Below, one piece after another: positions 8,609-17,401 of a stretch of 64,000 nucleotides of DNA. The translations under genes and the position numbers were made by a program. Origin of the DNA: Lacisediminihabitans sp040549465. Its GTDB lineage: Bacteria; Actinomycetota; Actinomycetes; Actinomycetales; Microbacteriaceae. The stretch spans positions 62,001 to 126,000 of the forward strand of contig NZ_JBEPTL010000010.1 in assembly GCF_040549465.1 (NCBI RefSeq), written 5' to 3'. The first letter of the stretch is position 1. Every line of letters begins with the position of its first letter. Under the pieces are notes generated by a model, which had not been told where the DNA came from, made no database searches, and saw only the letters and a program-made list of their open reading frames with translations.

Positions 8609-10045
8609 CTATTCGCCGATGAAGCTCATGACGTGCTTCACCCGCGTGTAATCCTCGAAACCGTACGAGGAGAGATCCTTGCCGTAGCCGGAGTGTTTGA
8701 AACCGCCGTGCGGCATCTCGGCGACAAGGGGGATGTGCGTATTGATCCAGACGCAGCCAAAGTCGAGGCGCTTCGCCAGGCGCATCGCCCGGCCGTGGTT
8801 CTGCGTCCAGACGCTGGAGGAGAGACCGTATTGCACGCCGTTCGCCCATTCGAGCGCCTGGGCCTCGTCGGTGAACTTCTGCACGGTGATCACCGGACCG
8901 AAGATCTCGTTCTGGATCGCGTCATCCGTCTGCGTCAGGCCGCTGACGATCGTGGCCTCGTGGAAGTACCCCCTGTCACCCTGCCGGTGCCCGCCGAGCT
9001 CGATGTTCGCGTTGTCGGGCAGGCGATCAATGAATCCCTGCACCTGGGCGAGCTGGTTCACGTTGTTGACCGGGCCGAACAGGATGCCCGTCTCGCTCGG
9101 CGCACCGGTTCTGGCGTTGTCGCGGGCGTAGGCAGCAAGGGCCGCGACGAACTCGTCGTGGATGCCAGCCTGCACGAGTACGCGGGTAGCCGCAGTGCAG
9201 TCCTGGCCGGCGTTGAAGTAGCCGGCGATCGCGATGCCCTCGACCGCCGAGGGGATGTCCGCATCGTCGAAGACGATGACCGGCGCTTTGCCGCCCAGTT
9301 CGAGATGCACCCGTTTCAGGTCGCTCGCCGCGGACTTCGCCACCTCCATGCCGGCGCGCACGGATCCGGTGATCGACACCATCTGCGGAGTCTTGTGTTC
9401 GATCATCGCGCCACCGGTTGTTCGATCGCCGGTGATCACGTTGAGAACACCCTTCGGCAGGAACTCCGAAGCGACTTCGGCGAGAAAGAGGGTGGATGAC
9501 GGCGTGGTATCGCTCGGCTTCAGCACTGTCGTGTTGCCCGCGGCGAGCGCCGGCGCGAATTTCCAGACCGCCATGTTGAGCGGGTAATTCCACGGCGTGA
9601 CCTGGCCGATCACACCGATCGGCTCCCGCCTGATCTGCGAGGTGTGATCCTTCATGTACTCGCCGGATGCCATCCCACTCAGATGGCGCGCCTCGCCGGC
9701 GAAGAAACGGATCTGGTCGACGGAGAGCATGATCTCGTCGGCCACAAGGGATGCCCGCGGCTTTCCGGTGTCCTTCGACTCGAGGTCCGCAAACTCCTCA
9801 GCGCGAGCCTCCATCGCGTCGGCGATGCGGAACAGCGCGAGCTGGCGCTCCGCCGGGGTCGTGTCACCCCACTCTTCGAAGGCCGCCGCTGCCGCGCCGA
9901 ATGCGGTATCGACATCCGCGGCACTGGAGACCGGCGAGGAGCCGTAGACCTCCTCGGTCGCCGGATCGATGAGGTCGAATGCCGCCTCCGATCGCGCCTC
10001 GACGTACTCGCCATTGATGAAGTTGCGGAGTTCAGCTGCGCTCAT
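8609..10045 (-). CDS. Gamma-aminobutyraldehyde dehydrogenase (PatD-like)
   Basis: A 478-residue NAD(P)-dependent aldehyde dehydrogenase of normal family length. Seen motifs are GQVTPWNYPL (substrate channel/cofactor), the LELGGKAP block with the general-base Glu, catalytic Cys283 in GQDCTAAT, EIFGPV and the C-terminal GYGKDLSSYG. The last motif is typical of 4-aminobutanal dehydrogenases, which convert 4-aminobutanal to GABA in putrescine breakdown. A GGGAGC site precedes the ATG. The gene diverges from the Lrp regulator and aminotransferase, which supports a polyamine role. It is followed after only 6 bases by the FHA gene, so a metabolic gene may lead the phospho-signalling operon. Confidence 0.9.
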   Translation of the reverse strand: MSAAELRNFINGEYVEARSEAAFDLIDPATEEVYGSSPVSSAADVDTAFGAAAAAFEEWGDTTPAERQLALFRIADAMEARAEEFADLESKDTGKPRASLVADEIMLSVDQIRFFAGEARHLSGMASGEYMKDHTSQIRREPIGVIGQVTPWNYPLNMAVWKFAPALAAGNTTVLKPSDTTPSSTLFLAEVASEFLPKGVLNVITGDRTTGGAMIEHKTPQMVSITGSVRAGMEVAKSAASDLKRVHLELGGKAPVIVFDDADIPSAVEGIAIAGYFNAGQDCTAATRVLVQAGIHDEFVAALAAYARDNARTGAPSETGILFGPVNNVNQLAQVQGFIDRLPDNANIELGGHRQGDRGYFHEATIVSGLTQTDDAIQNEIFGPVITVQKFTDEAQALEWANGVQYGLSSSVWTQNHGRAMRLAKRLDFGCVWINTHIPLVAEMPHGGFKHSGYGKDLSSYGFEDYTRVKHVMSFIGE

Positions 10046-10133
10046 GCTCCCAACTTAGCCAGCATGCTGCGCCCGCACCAGTAATTGACACTACCGATTC
10101 CGTCGCGAAACACGCCGAGAGATGCGGATTCGC

Positions 10134-10162
10134 TTGTGACTCCCCCGCTGCACTGACAGAAT
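10134..10162 (+). promoter_or_regulatory. Candidate promoter for a leaderless Lrp transcript
   Basis: TTGTGA at 10134-10139 and CAGAAT at 10157-10162 are separated by exactly 17 bases, and the ATG follows 6 bases later. A transcript from here would start at or next to the start codon, so the regulator mRNA would be leaderless. No ribosome site precedes the ATG, which agrees. Confidence 0.5.
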
Positions 10163-10168
10163 CACGGT

Positions 10169-10636
10169 ATGAGCGCGAATGCGAAGCCAGTGCAACTCGA
10201 CGAAGTCTCGAAGGCGATCATCGAGCAGCTGCAGGCCGATGGTCGACGCAGCTATGCCGAGATCGGCAAGGCTGTGGGGCTCAGCGAGGCCGCCGTGCGC
10301 CAGCGGGTTCAGAAACTCACCGATTCAGGGGTGATGCAGGTCGTAGCGGTCACCGACCCCATGCAGCTCGGCTTCTACCGCCAGGCCATGATCGGCATCC
10401 GCGTGACAGGAGACACCACGACCGTCGCCGAGAAGCTCGGACGCATCCCCGCCGTCGACTACGTGGTTCTCACGGCCGGCAGTTTCGACATCCTGGCCGA
10501 GGTGGTCTGCGAGAACGACGAAGACCTGATCGACCTGCTCAACACAGAGATCCGCGGAATCCCGGGCGTTCAATCGACCGAGACTTTCGTCTACCTGAAA
10601 CTGCAGAAGCAGTTCTACAACTGGGGAACGAGATAA
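10169..10636 (+). CDS. Lrp/AsnC-family transcriptional regulator
   Basis: 155 residues with an N-terminal winged helix-turn-helix (SYAEIGKAVGLSEAAVRQRVQKL, positions about 29-51) and a C-terminal RAM/AsnC ligand-binding domain (about 65-145; VDYVVLTAGSFDILAEVV). Lrp-family proteins sense amino acids or related amines and bind DNA as dimers or octamers. It lies in the 123-base gap side of a divergent pair with the aldehyde dehydrogenase and 3 bases before the aminotransferase, so it probably controls both arms of the putrescine cluster and itself. Confidence 0.92.
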   Translation: MSANAKPVQLDEVSKAIIEQLQADGRRSYAEIGKAVGLSEAAVRQRVQKLTDSGVMQVVAVTDPMQLGFYRQAMIGIRVTGDTTTVAEKLGRIPAVDYVVLTAGSFDILAEVVCENDEDLIDLLNTEIRGIPGVQSTETFVYLKLQKQFYNWGTR

Positions 10637-10639
10637 ATC

Positions 10640-12046
10640 ATGACCATGCCAACCCCCGTCGACCTCGCCTCGGCCCGGTACGACGACGCAGACCTGCAGC
10701 AGAAGGCGAAAGACCACCTGTGGATGCACTTCGCCCGCCAGTCGTTGATGGAAGACGGCCACGGTGTGCCGATCATCGTCAAGGGTGACGGCCACCACAT
10801 CTGGGACAGCGCGGGCAAGAAGTACTTCGACGGCCTGAGCGGCCTCTTCGTGGTGAATGCCGGCCACGGCCGCAGGCGTCTCGCCGAGGTCGCGGCGAAG
10901 CAGGCAGAAGAGCTGGCCTTCTTCCCCATCTGGTCCTACGCGCATCCGAACGCCATCGAACTCGCGGATCGCCTCGCCTCCTACGCGCCTGGCGACCTCA
11001 ACCGCGTCTTCTTCTCCACCGGCGGCGGCGAAGCGGTGGAGACCGCCTTCAAGCTCGCCAAGTACTTCTGGAAGCTGCAGGGGCGACCGACGAAGCACAA
11101 GGTCATTTCGCGCGCCGTCGCCTACCACGGCACGCCACAGGGTGCACTGGCCATCACCGGCATCCCCGGTATGAAGGAGATGTTCGAGCCGGTGACTCCC
11201 GGCGGTTTCCGGGTGCCGAACACCAACTTCTACCGCGCGCCAGAGCACGCCGACGACCTCAACGCTTTCGGCCAGTGGGCCGCGAACCGCATCGAAGAGA
11301 TGATCCTCTTCGAAGGCCCGGAGACCGTCGCCGCCGTCTTCCTCGAGCCGGTGCAGAACAGCGGCGGATGCTTCCCGCCGCCGCCCGGCTACTTCCAGCG
11401 GGTGCGCGAGATCTGCGACCAGTACGACGTGCTGCTCGTCGCCGACGAGGTCATCACCGGCTTCGGTCGGATCGGCGAGATGTTCGCCTCCACCACCTAC
11501 GGCTTCCAGCCCGACATGATCACCTGCGCGAAGGGCATGACGAGCGGGTACTCCCCGATCGGCGCGACCATCGTCAGCGACAGGATCTACGAGCCCTTCA
11601 AGCACGGTCAGACCTCGTTCTATCACGGCTACACCTTCGGTGGGCATCCGGTGTCGTCGGCCGTCGCACTCGCTAACCTCGACATTTTCGAGGAGGAAAA
11701 GCTGCTCGAGAATGTGCGTGAGAACTCGCCGATCTTCCGCGCGACCCTGGAGAAACTGCTTGACCTGCCAATCGTCGGTGATGTGCGGGGCGACGGCTAT
11801 TTCTTCGGCATCGAACTGGTCAAAGACAAGACGACGAAGGAGACCTTCGACGACGACGAGTCGGAACGCCTGCTGCGCGGCTTCATGTCGAAGGCACTGT
11901 TCGATGCCGGCCTGTACTGCCGGGCCGATGACCGCGGAGACCCCGTCGTACAGCTCGCTCCCCCGCTCACCGTCGGCCCGAAGGAGTTCGACGAGATCGA
12001 GGGCATCCTGCGCGGCGTGCTGACCGAGGCCTGGACGCGTCTCTAG
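10640..12046 (+). CDS. Class-III PLP aminotransferase, putrescine/polyamine type (SpuC-like)
   Basis: 468 residues, typical for omega-amine transaminases. It should move the terminal amino group of putrescine (or a similar diamine) to an acceptor such as pyruvate. Motifs: STGGGEAVETAFKLA (phosphate binding), AYHGTPQGAL, VLLVADEVITGFGR with the PLP-ring Asp, and Lys298 in CAKGMTSGY as the Schiff-base lysine. FYHGYTFGGHPV completes the active site. It starts 3 bases after the Lrp stop, hence one operon. Substrate is inferred from family resemblance plus the adjacent aminobutyraldehyde dehydrogenase and PuuB-like oxidase. Confidence 0.9.
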   Translation: MTMPTPVDLASARYDDADLQQKAKDHLWMHFARQSLMEDGHGVPIIVKGDGHHIWDSAGKKYFDGLSGLFVVNAGHGRRRLAEVAAKQAEELAFFPIWSYAHPNAIELADRLASYAPGDLNRVFFSTGGGEAVETAFKLAKYFWKLQGRPTKHKVISRAVAYHGTPQGALAITGIPGMKEMFEPVTPGGFRVPNTNFYRAPEHADDLNAFGQWAANRIEEMILFEGPETVAAVFLEPVQNSGGCFPPPPGYFQRVREICDQYDVLLVADEVITGFGRIGEMFASTTYGFQPDMITCAKGMTSGYSPIGATIVSDRIYEPFKHGQTSFYHGYTFGGHPVSSAVALANLDIFEEEKLLENVRENSPIFRATLEKLLDLPIVGDVRGDGYFFGIELVKDKTTKETFDDDESERLLRGFMSKALFDAGLYCRADDRGDPVVQLAPPLTVGPKEFDEIEGILRGVLTEAWTRL

Positions 12047-12091
12047 CGCCCGCCGCCTGCCGCCCGAGGCCTGCCGTTGACCACTACCGTC

Positions 12092-12171
12092 GAAAATTCA
12101 GGACTTCGGTGCACATCCCGAGACGTGCGGACGGATTTTTGCCCTTCGACGTGCCGATCTCCTGAATTTCC
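12092..12171. repeat. Imperfect intergenic inverted repeat before the FAD oxidase gene
   Basis: Left arm GAAAATTCAGGA (12092-12103) pairs with right arm TCCTGAATTTCC (12160-12171) at 11 of 12 positions, with about 56 bases between. The inner flanks are partly complementary as well. The right arm ends 3 bases before the oxidase ATG, so any folded RNA would sequester the start region. No ribosome site is visible there. Confidence 0.6.
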
Positions 12172-12174
12172 GTC

Positions 12175-13545
12175 ATGACGAACAGCTATCGTCACCTGAG
12201 TTTCTGGTTGGACGCCCTGGCGGCATCCGGCTCCGACGACCTGGTACGGCGTCCTGCGCTGCCCGGCGACAGCGAGGTGGATGTCGCGATCATCGGAGGC
12301 GGCCTCACCGGGCTGTGGACTGCCTACTACCTGGCGAAGGCCGATCCGACCCTCGCGATCGCGGTGATCGAGAAGCACATCGCCGGTTTCGGCGCGTCGG
12401 GGCGCAACGGCGGCTGGTGCTCGGCACTCTTTCCCGCGTCGACGGCCTCGCTGGAGCGACGTCACGGCCGGGACGCGGCCATTGCGATGCGTCGAGCGAT
12501 GATCGCTACCGTCGACGAGGTTGGCGCAGTCGCTGCGACGGAGGGTATCGACTGCGATTTCGTGAAGGGTGGCACACTCAGTCTCGCCAGCGGAACCGTG
12601 CAACTGGATGCCGCGAAAGCCGAGGTCCAGGAGGCGGCACGCTACGGCGTCGACGCGATCACGCTCGTCGATGCGCCATCCGGAGCCGGCGGATCCGCCG
12701 CCGCCAGTTTCGACCCGGCCTGCGCTCGACTGCAGCCGGCCAGGCTGGTGCGTGGCCTCGCCCGCACCGTCGAGAATCTCGGGGCGACCATCTACGAGGG
12801 CACCGAGGTGCTCGACTGGGAACCGCATCGCGTCAGCACGACGAACGGGACGGTCACCGCCGGCACGATCGTCGTCGCGACCGAGGGCTACGGTGCGACA
12901 CCGTCGAAAACCCACCGCTCCGTTCTCCCGCTGTACTCGCTGATGATCGCCACCGAACCGCTCAGCGACGAACTGTGGCAGGAGATTGGACTGGAGCACG
13001 GCCAGACCTTCACCGACTTCCGCCATCTGCTGGTCTACGGGCAGCGCACAGCCGACAATCGCTTCGCATTCGGCGGACGCGGCGCGCGCTACCACTGGGG
13101 CAGCAGCATCCGTTCGAATTACGACCGGGTACCGCGGGTCTTCGAACACCTTCGGCGAACACTCGGCGAGATCTTCCCCGCCGCGAAGGATGCCGCGATC
13201 ACGCACCACTGGGGAGGCCCGCTCGGCGTGCCACGGGACTGGCACGCCACCGCCAGCTTCGACCCCGCGACGGGTATCGCCACCGCCGGCGGCTATGTCG
13301 GCGATGGGCTGAGCACCACCAATCTGGCCGGTCGCACCCTGCGCGACCTCATCCTGCGGCGCGACACGGAGCTCACCCGACTGCCGTGGGCGAATCACCG
13401 CTCACCGCGGTGGGAACCGGAACCTCTTCGCTTCCTCGGAGCGAACCTCGGCACGGTATCGATGGGTATCGCCGATGTCGAGGAGCGGCTGACCCGTCGC
13501 CCGTCACTCGCGGCCAAGGTCATGGGTCCGCTCACCGGCCACTAA
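12175..13545 (+). CDS. FAD-dependent amine oxidoreductase (PuuB/DAO family)
   Basis: 456 residues. The N-terminal Rossmann fold shows VDVAIIGGGLTGLWTAYYL (about 37-55), followed by the ADP-ribose Glu in AVIEKHI and the GASGRNGGWCSALFP loop common to gamma-glutamylputrescine oxidase and related D-amino-acid-oxidase-fold enzymes. The C-terminus has the second FAD region (GYVGDGLSTTNLAGRTLRDL). It would oxidise a primary or secondary amine, giving an aldehyde, ammonia and peroxide. No glutamylputrescine synthetase is seen in the window, so the substrate could be free or acylated amines. Start ATG 12175 fits the family N-terminus despite lacking a ribosome site; it lies right after an inverted repeat. 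Confidence 0.85.
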   Translation: MTNSYRHLSFWLDALAASGSDDLVRRPALPGDSEVDVAIIGGGLTGLWTAYYLAKADPTLAIAVIEKHIAGFGASGRNGGWCSALFPASTASLERRHGRDAAIAMRRAMIATVDEVGAVAATEGIDCDFVKGGTLSLASGTVQLDAAKAEVQEAARYGVDAITLVDAPSGAGGSAAASFDPACARLQPARLVRGLARTVENLGATIYEGTEVLDWEPHRVSTTNGTVTAGTIVVATEGYGATPSKTHRSVLPLYSLMIATEPLSDELWQEIGLEHGQTFTDFRHLLVYGQRTADNRFAFGGRGARYHWGSSIRSNYDRVPRVFEHLRRTLGEIFPAAKDAAITHHWGGPLGVPRDWHATASFDPATGIATAGGYVGDGLSTTNLAGRTLRDLILRRDTELTRLPWANHRSPRWEPEPLRFLGANLGTVSMGIADVEERLTRRPSLAAKVMGPLTGH

Positions 13546-13577
13546 CCCCTGCCGATCGGGCAGATCGCATCACCCGA

Positions 13578-13665
13578 GTGCCAAATGAAGGCACTCTCGC
13601 CTGCTGCAGTATTCCGCGCCCCCGAAACACGGGGAGTCCGCTGCGAGAGTGCCTTCATTTGGCAC
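13578..13665. repeat. 88-bp palindromic element with perfect 23-bp arms and a nested hairpin
   Basis: The arms at 13578-13600 and 13643-13665 are exact reverse complements over 23 bases. The 42-base loop holds a second hairpin, CCCCG-AAACA-CGGGG (13620-13634). Each arm also contains GTGCC...GGCAC, able to fold alone. The element lies between two convergent genes, where it could end transcription in both directions, but there is no T-run. Confidence 0.85.
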
Positions 13666-13691
13666 AACACAGGCAGTGGCGCACCACCTGG

Positions 13692-15671
13692 TTAGACCTC
13701 TTCGTTGACCGGCGCCGCGAACTGGGCGTTGTAAAGGCGGTAGTAGGCGCCCTCCGCCGCCAACAACTCGCTGTGGGTGCCCTGCTCCACGATGTTGCCG
13801 GCCTCCATCACGAGAATGAGGTCGGCGTCACGAATCGTGGACAGACGGTGCGCGATCACGAAACTGGTCCGGTCACTGCGTAGCGCCTTCATGGCCTTCT
13901 GCACCAGCACCTCGGTGCGGGTGTCCACCGAGCTGGTCGCCTCGTCCAGGATCAGCACGCTCGGTCGAGCGAGGAAGGCCCGCGCGATCGTCAGTAGCTG
14001 CTTCTCCCCCGCACTCACGTTCGAGGCCTCATCGTCCAGCACCGTGTCGTAGCCGTCGGGCAGCGAGTGCACGAAGCGGTCGACATAGGTGGACTGCGCT
14101 GCCTCGAAGATCTCCTCCTCCGTGGCATCCGGTCGTCCGTAGGCGATGTTGTCCCTGATGGTCCCACCGAACAGCCAGGTGTCCTGCAGGACCATGCCCA
14201 TGCGTGAGCGCAGGTCGTCCCGCGTCATGGTGGAGGTATCGACACCGTCGAGAGTGATCCTCCCGCCGTCCAGCTCGTAGAACCGCATCATGAGGTTGAC
14301 CAGTGTGGTCTTGCCCGCACCGGTCGGACCGACGATCGCGACCGTCTGGCCGGGTTCTGCCACCAGGGAGAGACCGTCGATCAGCGGCCTGTCTTCCGTG
14401 TAACGGAAAGACACATCCTCGAAGGCCAGTCGTCCACGGGTCGCGGTGCCCGGCGTCGCGGCAGGCGACGGATCCGTCGACTGCTCGTCGGCATCCAGCA
14501 GCTCGAACACGCGCTCTGCCGAGGCCACGCCCGACTGCAGCAGGTTGGCCATCGACCCGAGCTGGGTCAGCGGCTGGGTGAACTGGCGCGAATACTGGAT
14601 GAAGGCCGTCACGTCGCCGAGGCGCATGCTGCCGGATGCCACCAGCAGCCCGCCGACGACGGCGATCACCACGTAGATGAGGTTTCCGACGAACATCATG
14701 GCCGGCATGATGATGCCGCTCACGAACTGGGCGCCGAAGCTCGCGGCGTAGAGCTCCTCGTTCTTCTCGCGGAACTTCTCCTCCACCTCGCGCTGGCGAC
14801 CGAAGACCTTGACCAGGGCGTGACCGGTGAAGGTCTCCTCGATCTGGCCGTTCAGTTCTCCGGTGTGCTTCCACTGGGCGACGAACATCTTCTGCGAACG
14901 CTTGGCGATCACCGTGGTGATGCCGATGGTGAGCGGGATCGTCACCAGGGCGATCAGCGCGAGCAACGGCGAGAGGAGGAACATCATCACGATCACACCG
15001 ACGACCGTGAGCAGGGAGGTGAGCAGCTGGCTCATCGTCTGCTGGAGGCTCTGCGAGATGTTGTCGATGTCGTTCGTCACACGACTGAGCAGTTCGCCGC
15101 GCTGCATCCTGTCGAAGTAGCTGAGCGGAAGGCGATTGACCTTCCCTTCGACCTCGGTGCGCAGGCGATAGACGGTGCGCTGGGTCACCCCGTTGAGCAC
15201 GAGTCCCTGCAGATAGCCGAACACGGAGGACAGGATGTACAGCGCAAGCACCCAGATCAGCACCGCGCCGACAGCGGTGAAGTCGATACCCACGCCGGGG
15301 TGCAGATTCATGCCACTGAGCAGGTCGGCCTGCGAGTCGTCGCCTTTGGCCCGAAGCCCCGCAATGACCTGCGCCTTCGTGGCACCGGTTGGCAGTTTTG
15401 CCGAGATGAAGCCCTCGAACACCAGGTTGATCGCGTTGCCGAGCAGGCGCGGACCGAGCACTGTCATGGTCACGCTCACGACGGTGAGCATGGTCACCAA
15501 CGCAATGCGGGCACGCTCCGGCCGCAGCCGACCGAGCAGACGTTTGGCCGACGGACCGAAGTTCATCGACTTCTCTGCGGGCATTCCTGCGCCACCGAAT
15601 GGTCCGCCGCCGCCTGGACCGCGTCGCATCGGCGGTCTAGCCGTCTCCGTGGCCTCCTCGTTGTCGCTCAT
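13692..15671 (-). CDS. ABC exporter half-transporter, catalytic-site subunit (TM288/LmrD-like)
   Basis: 659 residues: a Gly/Pro-rich cytoplasmic head, six membrane helices (about 55-360) and an ATPase domain. Walker A is GPTGAGKTTL, the Q-loop MVLQDTW, the signature VSAGEKQLL instead of LSGGQ, and Walker B LILDEATSSVD with the catalytic Glu. The altered signature and intact Glu are what is expected for the partner that supplies the active Walker B in a heterodimeric exporter. It overlaps the preceding gene by 4 bases (ATGA), so the two subunits should be made in equal amounts. Drug or lipid export is likely; the substrate cannot be read from sequence. Confidence 0.93.
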   Translation of the reverse strand: MSDNEEATETARPPMRRGPGGGGPFGGAGMPAEKSMNFGPSAKRLLGRLRPERARIALVTMLTVVSVTMTVLGPRLLGNAINLVFEGFISAKLPTGATKAQVIAGLRAKGDDSQADLLSGMNLHPGVGIDFTAVGAVLIWVLALYILSSVFGYLQGLVLNGVTQRTVYRLRTEVEGKVNRLPLSYFDRMQRGELLSRVTNDIDNISQSLQQTMSQLLTSLLTVVGVIVMMFLLSPLLALIALVTIPLTIGITTVIAKRSQKMFVAQWKHTGELNGQIEETFTGHALVKVFGRQREVEEKFREKNEELYAASFGAQFVSGIIMPAMMFVGNLIYVVIAVVGGLLVASGSMRLGDVTAFIQYSRQFTQPLTQLGSMANLLQSGVASAERVFELLDADEQSTDPSPAATPGTATRGRLAFEDVSFRYTEDRPLIDGLSLVAEPGQTVAIVGPTGAGKTTLVNLMMRFYELDGGRITLDGVDTSTMTRDDLRSRMGMVLQDTWLFGGTIRDNIAYGRPDATEEEIFEAAQSTYVDRFVHSLPDGYDTVLDDEASNVSAGEKQLLTIARAFLARPSVLILDEATSSVDTRTEVLVQKAMKALRSDRTSFVIAHRLSTIRDADLILVMEAGNIVEQGTHSELLAAEGAYYRLYNAQFAAPVNEEV

Positions 15672-17401
15672 ACTGCCTCCTCCGCGGTGAGCTGCGATTC
15701 GACGATCTCGATATAGGTCGGCGAGCTCTCGAGTAGCTGTTCATGGGTGCCCTGACCGACGATCCTGCCGTCCTCGAGCACGATGATCTGGTCGGCATCG
15801 ATGATCATCGAGATGCGCTGGGCGACGATGATCATCGTCGCCTCTGAGACGTTACGCTTCAGGGCGAACCTGAGGCGGGCATCCGTGGCGAGGTCGAGCG
15901 CCGAAAATGAGTCGTCGAAAACGTAGATCTCCGGCCGCTTGACCAGAGCCCTCGCGATAGCGAGTCGCTGGCGCTGACCGCCGGAGACGTTGGTACCGCC
16001 TTGCGCGATTGGGGCATCGAGTCCCTCGGCCATCTCGGAGACGAAGTCTTTTGCCTGCGCGGTCTCCAGGGCCGCCCAGAGCTCTCCATCGGTCGCATCC
16101 GTCTTTCCGTAACGAAGGTTGCTGGCGATCGTGCCGGAGAACAGGTAGGGCTTCTGCGGCACGAGGCCGATCCTGCTCCAGAGCAGGTCAGGATCGATCT
16201 GCTTTACGTCCACGCCGTCGACCCTCACCGAACCAGATGTCGCATCGAAGAGCCTGGGCAGCAGGTTGACCAGCGTGGTTTTGCCGGCGCCCGTGCTGCC
16301 GATGATGGCCGTGGTCTTGCCAGCGGGAACCGTGAAGTTCAGGTCGCTGAGCACCGGCTGTTCCGCGCCGGGATAGGCGAACCCGACCTCGGCGAAACTG
16401 ATCGTGCCGGCCTCGGCGAGCGTCGTCACCGGCTGTGACGACGTGCGAACAGTCGACTCGGTGTCGAGCACTTCGCTGATGCGGTCGGCGCTCACCGATG
16501 CCCGAGGAATCATGATCGCCATGAAGGTGGCCATCATCACGGCCATCAGGATCTGCATGAGGTAGGAGAGAAAGGCCGTGAGTGTGCCGACCTCCATCGA
16601 GCCGTCCTGGATACGGAACGAACCGAACCAGATGACCGCGACGCTCGACACGTTCAGCACCAGCATGACGATCGGGAACATCAGGGCGGTGAGGCGTCCG
16701 ACGTTGAATGCTGTGCGCGTGACCTCGTCATTGGCCGTGCGGAACCTGTCGACCTCGACATCCTCACGAACGAAGGCGCGCACGACACGGATGCCGGTGA
16801 GCTGCTCCCTGAGGATGCGGTTGATGTTGTCGATGCGCTTCTGCATCAGGCGGAACTGCGGAACCATCCGTGAGATGACCAGTCCGATCAGGATGATGAG
16901 CAACGGAACGCTGACCGCCATCAGCCATGAGAGCTGCAGGTCCTGCTGCAGGGCGAGGATGATTCCACCGATGGCGAGGATCGGCGCCGACACCAGCATC
17001 GTGCAGGTCATCAGCACCAGCATCTGCACCTGCTGCACGTCGTTCGTGGAGCGGGTGATGAGCGACGGTGCGCCGAAGTGGGTGACCTCCCGCTCGGAGA
17101 AGCCGCCGACGCGCTGGAATACCGCCGCGCGCAGGTCACGACCGACGGCCATGGCAACCTTTGCACCGAAATAGACGGCGGTAATCGCACAGGCGACCTG
17201 CAGGAGCGTGACGCCGAGCATTACCGCGCCGGTGTTCAGGATGTATCCGGTGTCGCCCTTGGCGACGCCCGTGTCGATGATGTCGGCGTTGAGCGTGGGC
17301 AGGATCAACGAGGCGATCGATTGCAGCAACTGGAACACGATCACCGCCACCAGGAGGCGGAGATGTGGTCGGAGGTACCGACGAAGAATTCTAAGAAGCA
17401 T
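15668..17401 (-). CDS. ABC exporter half-transporter, degenerate-site subunit (TM287/LmrC-like)
   Basis: 577 residues with six membrane helices and one ATPase domain. Walker A is GSTGAGKTTL and the signature is canonical VSGGQRQRL, but Walker B reads IYVFDDSFSALD: the catalytic Glu is replaced by Asp. This is the hallmark of the non-hydrolysing site of heterodimeric exporters such as TM287/288, BmrCD and LmrCD. The H-loop position also departs from the rule: VAQRIS has Gln where His is usual. The start overlaps the TetR gene by 11 bases, so the regulator and both subunits form one operon. Confidence 0.93.
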   Translation of the reverse strand: MLLRILRRYLRPHLRLLVAVIVFQLLQSIASLILPTLNADIIDTGVAKGDTGYILNTGAVMLGVTLLQVACAITAVYFGAKVAMAVGRDLRAAVFQRVGGFSEREVTHFGAPSLITRSTNDVQQVQMLVLMTCTMLVSAPILAIGGIILALQQDLQLSWLMAVSVPLLIILIGLVISRMVPQFRLMQKRIDNINRILREQLTGIRVVRAFVREDVEVDRFRTANDEVTRTAFNVGRLTALMFPIVMLVLNVSSVAVIWFGSFRIQDGSMEVGTLTAFLSYLMQILMAVMMATFMAIMIPRASVSADRISEVLDTESTVRTSSQPVTTLAEAGTISFAEVGFAYPGAEQPVLSDLNFTVPAGKTTAIIGSTGAGKTTLVNLLPRLFDATSGSVRVDGVDVKQIDPDLLWSRIGLVPQKPYLFSGTIASNLRYGKTDATDGELWAALETAQAKDFVSEMAEGLDAPIAQGGTNVSGGQRQRLAIARALVKRPEIYVFDDSFSALDLATDARLRFALKRNVSEATMIIVAQRISMIIDADQIIVLEDGRIVGQGTHEQLLESSPTYIEIVESQLTAEEAV

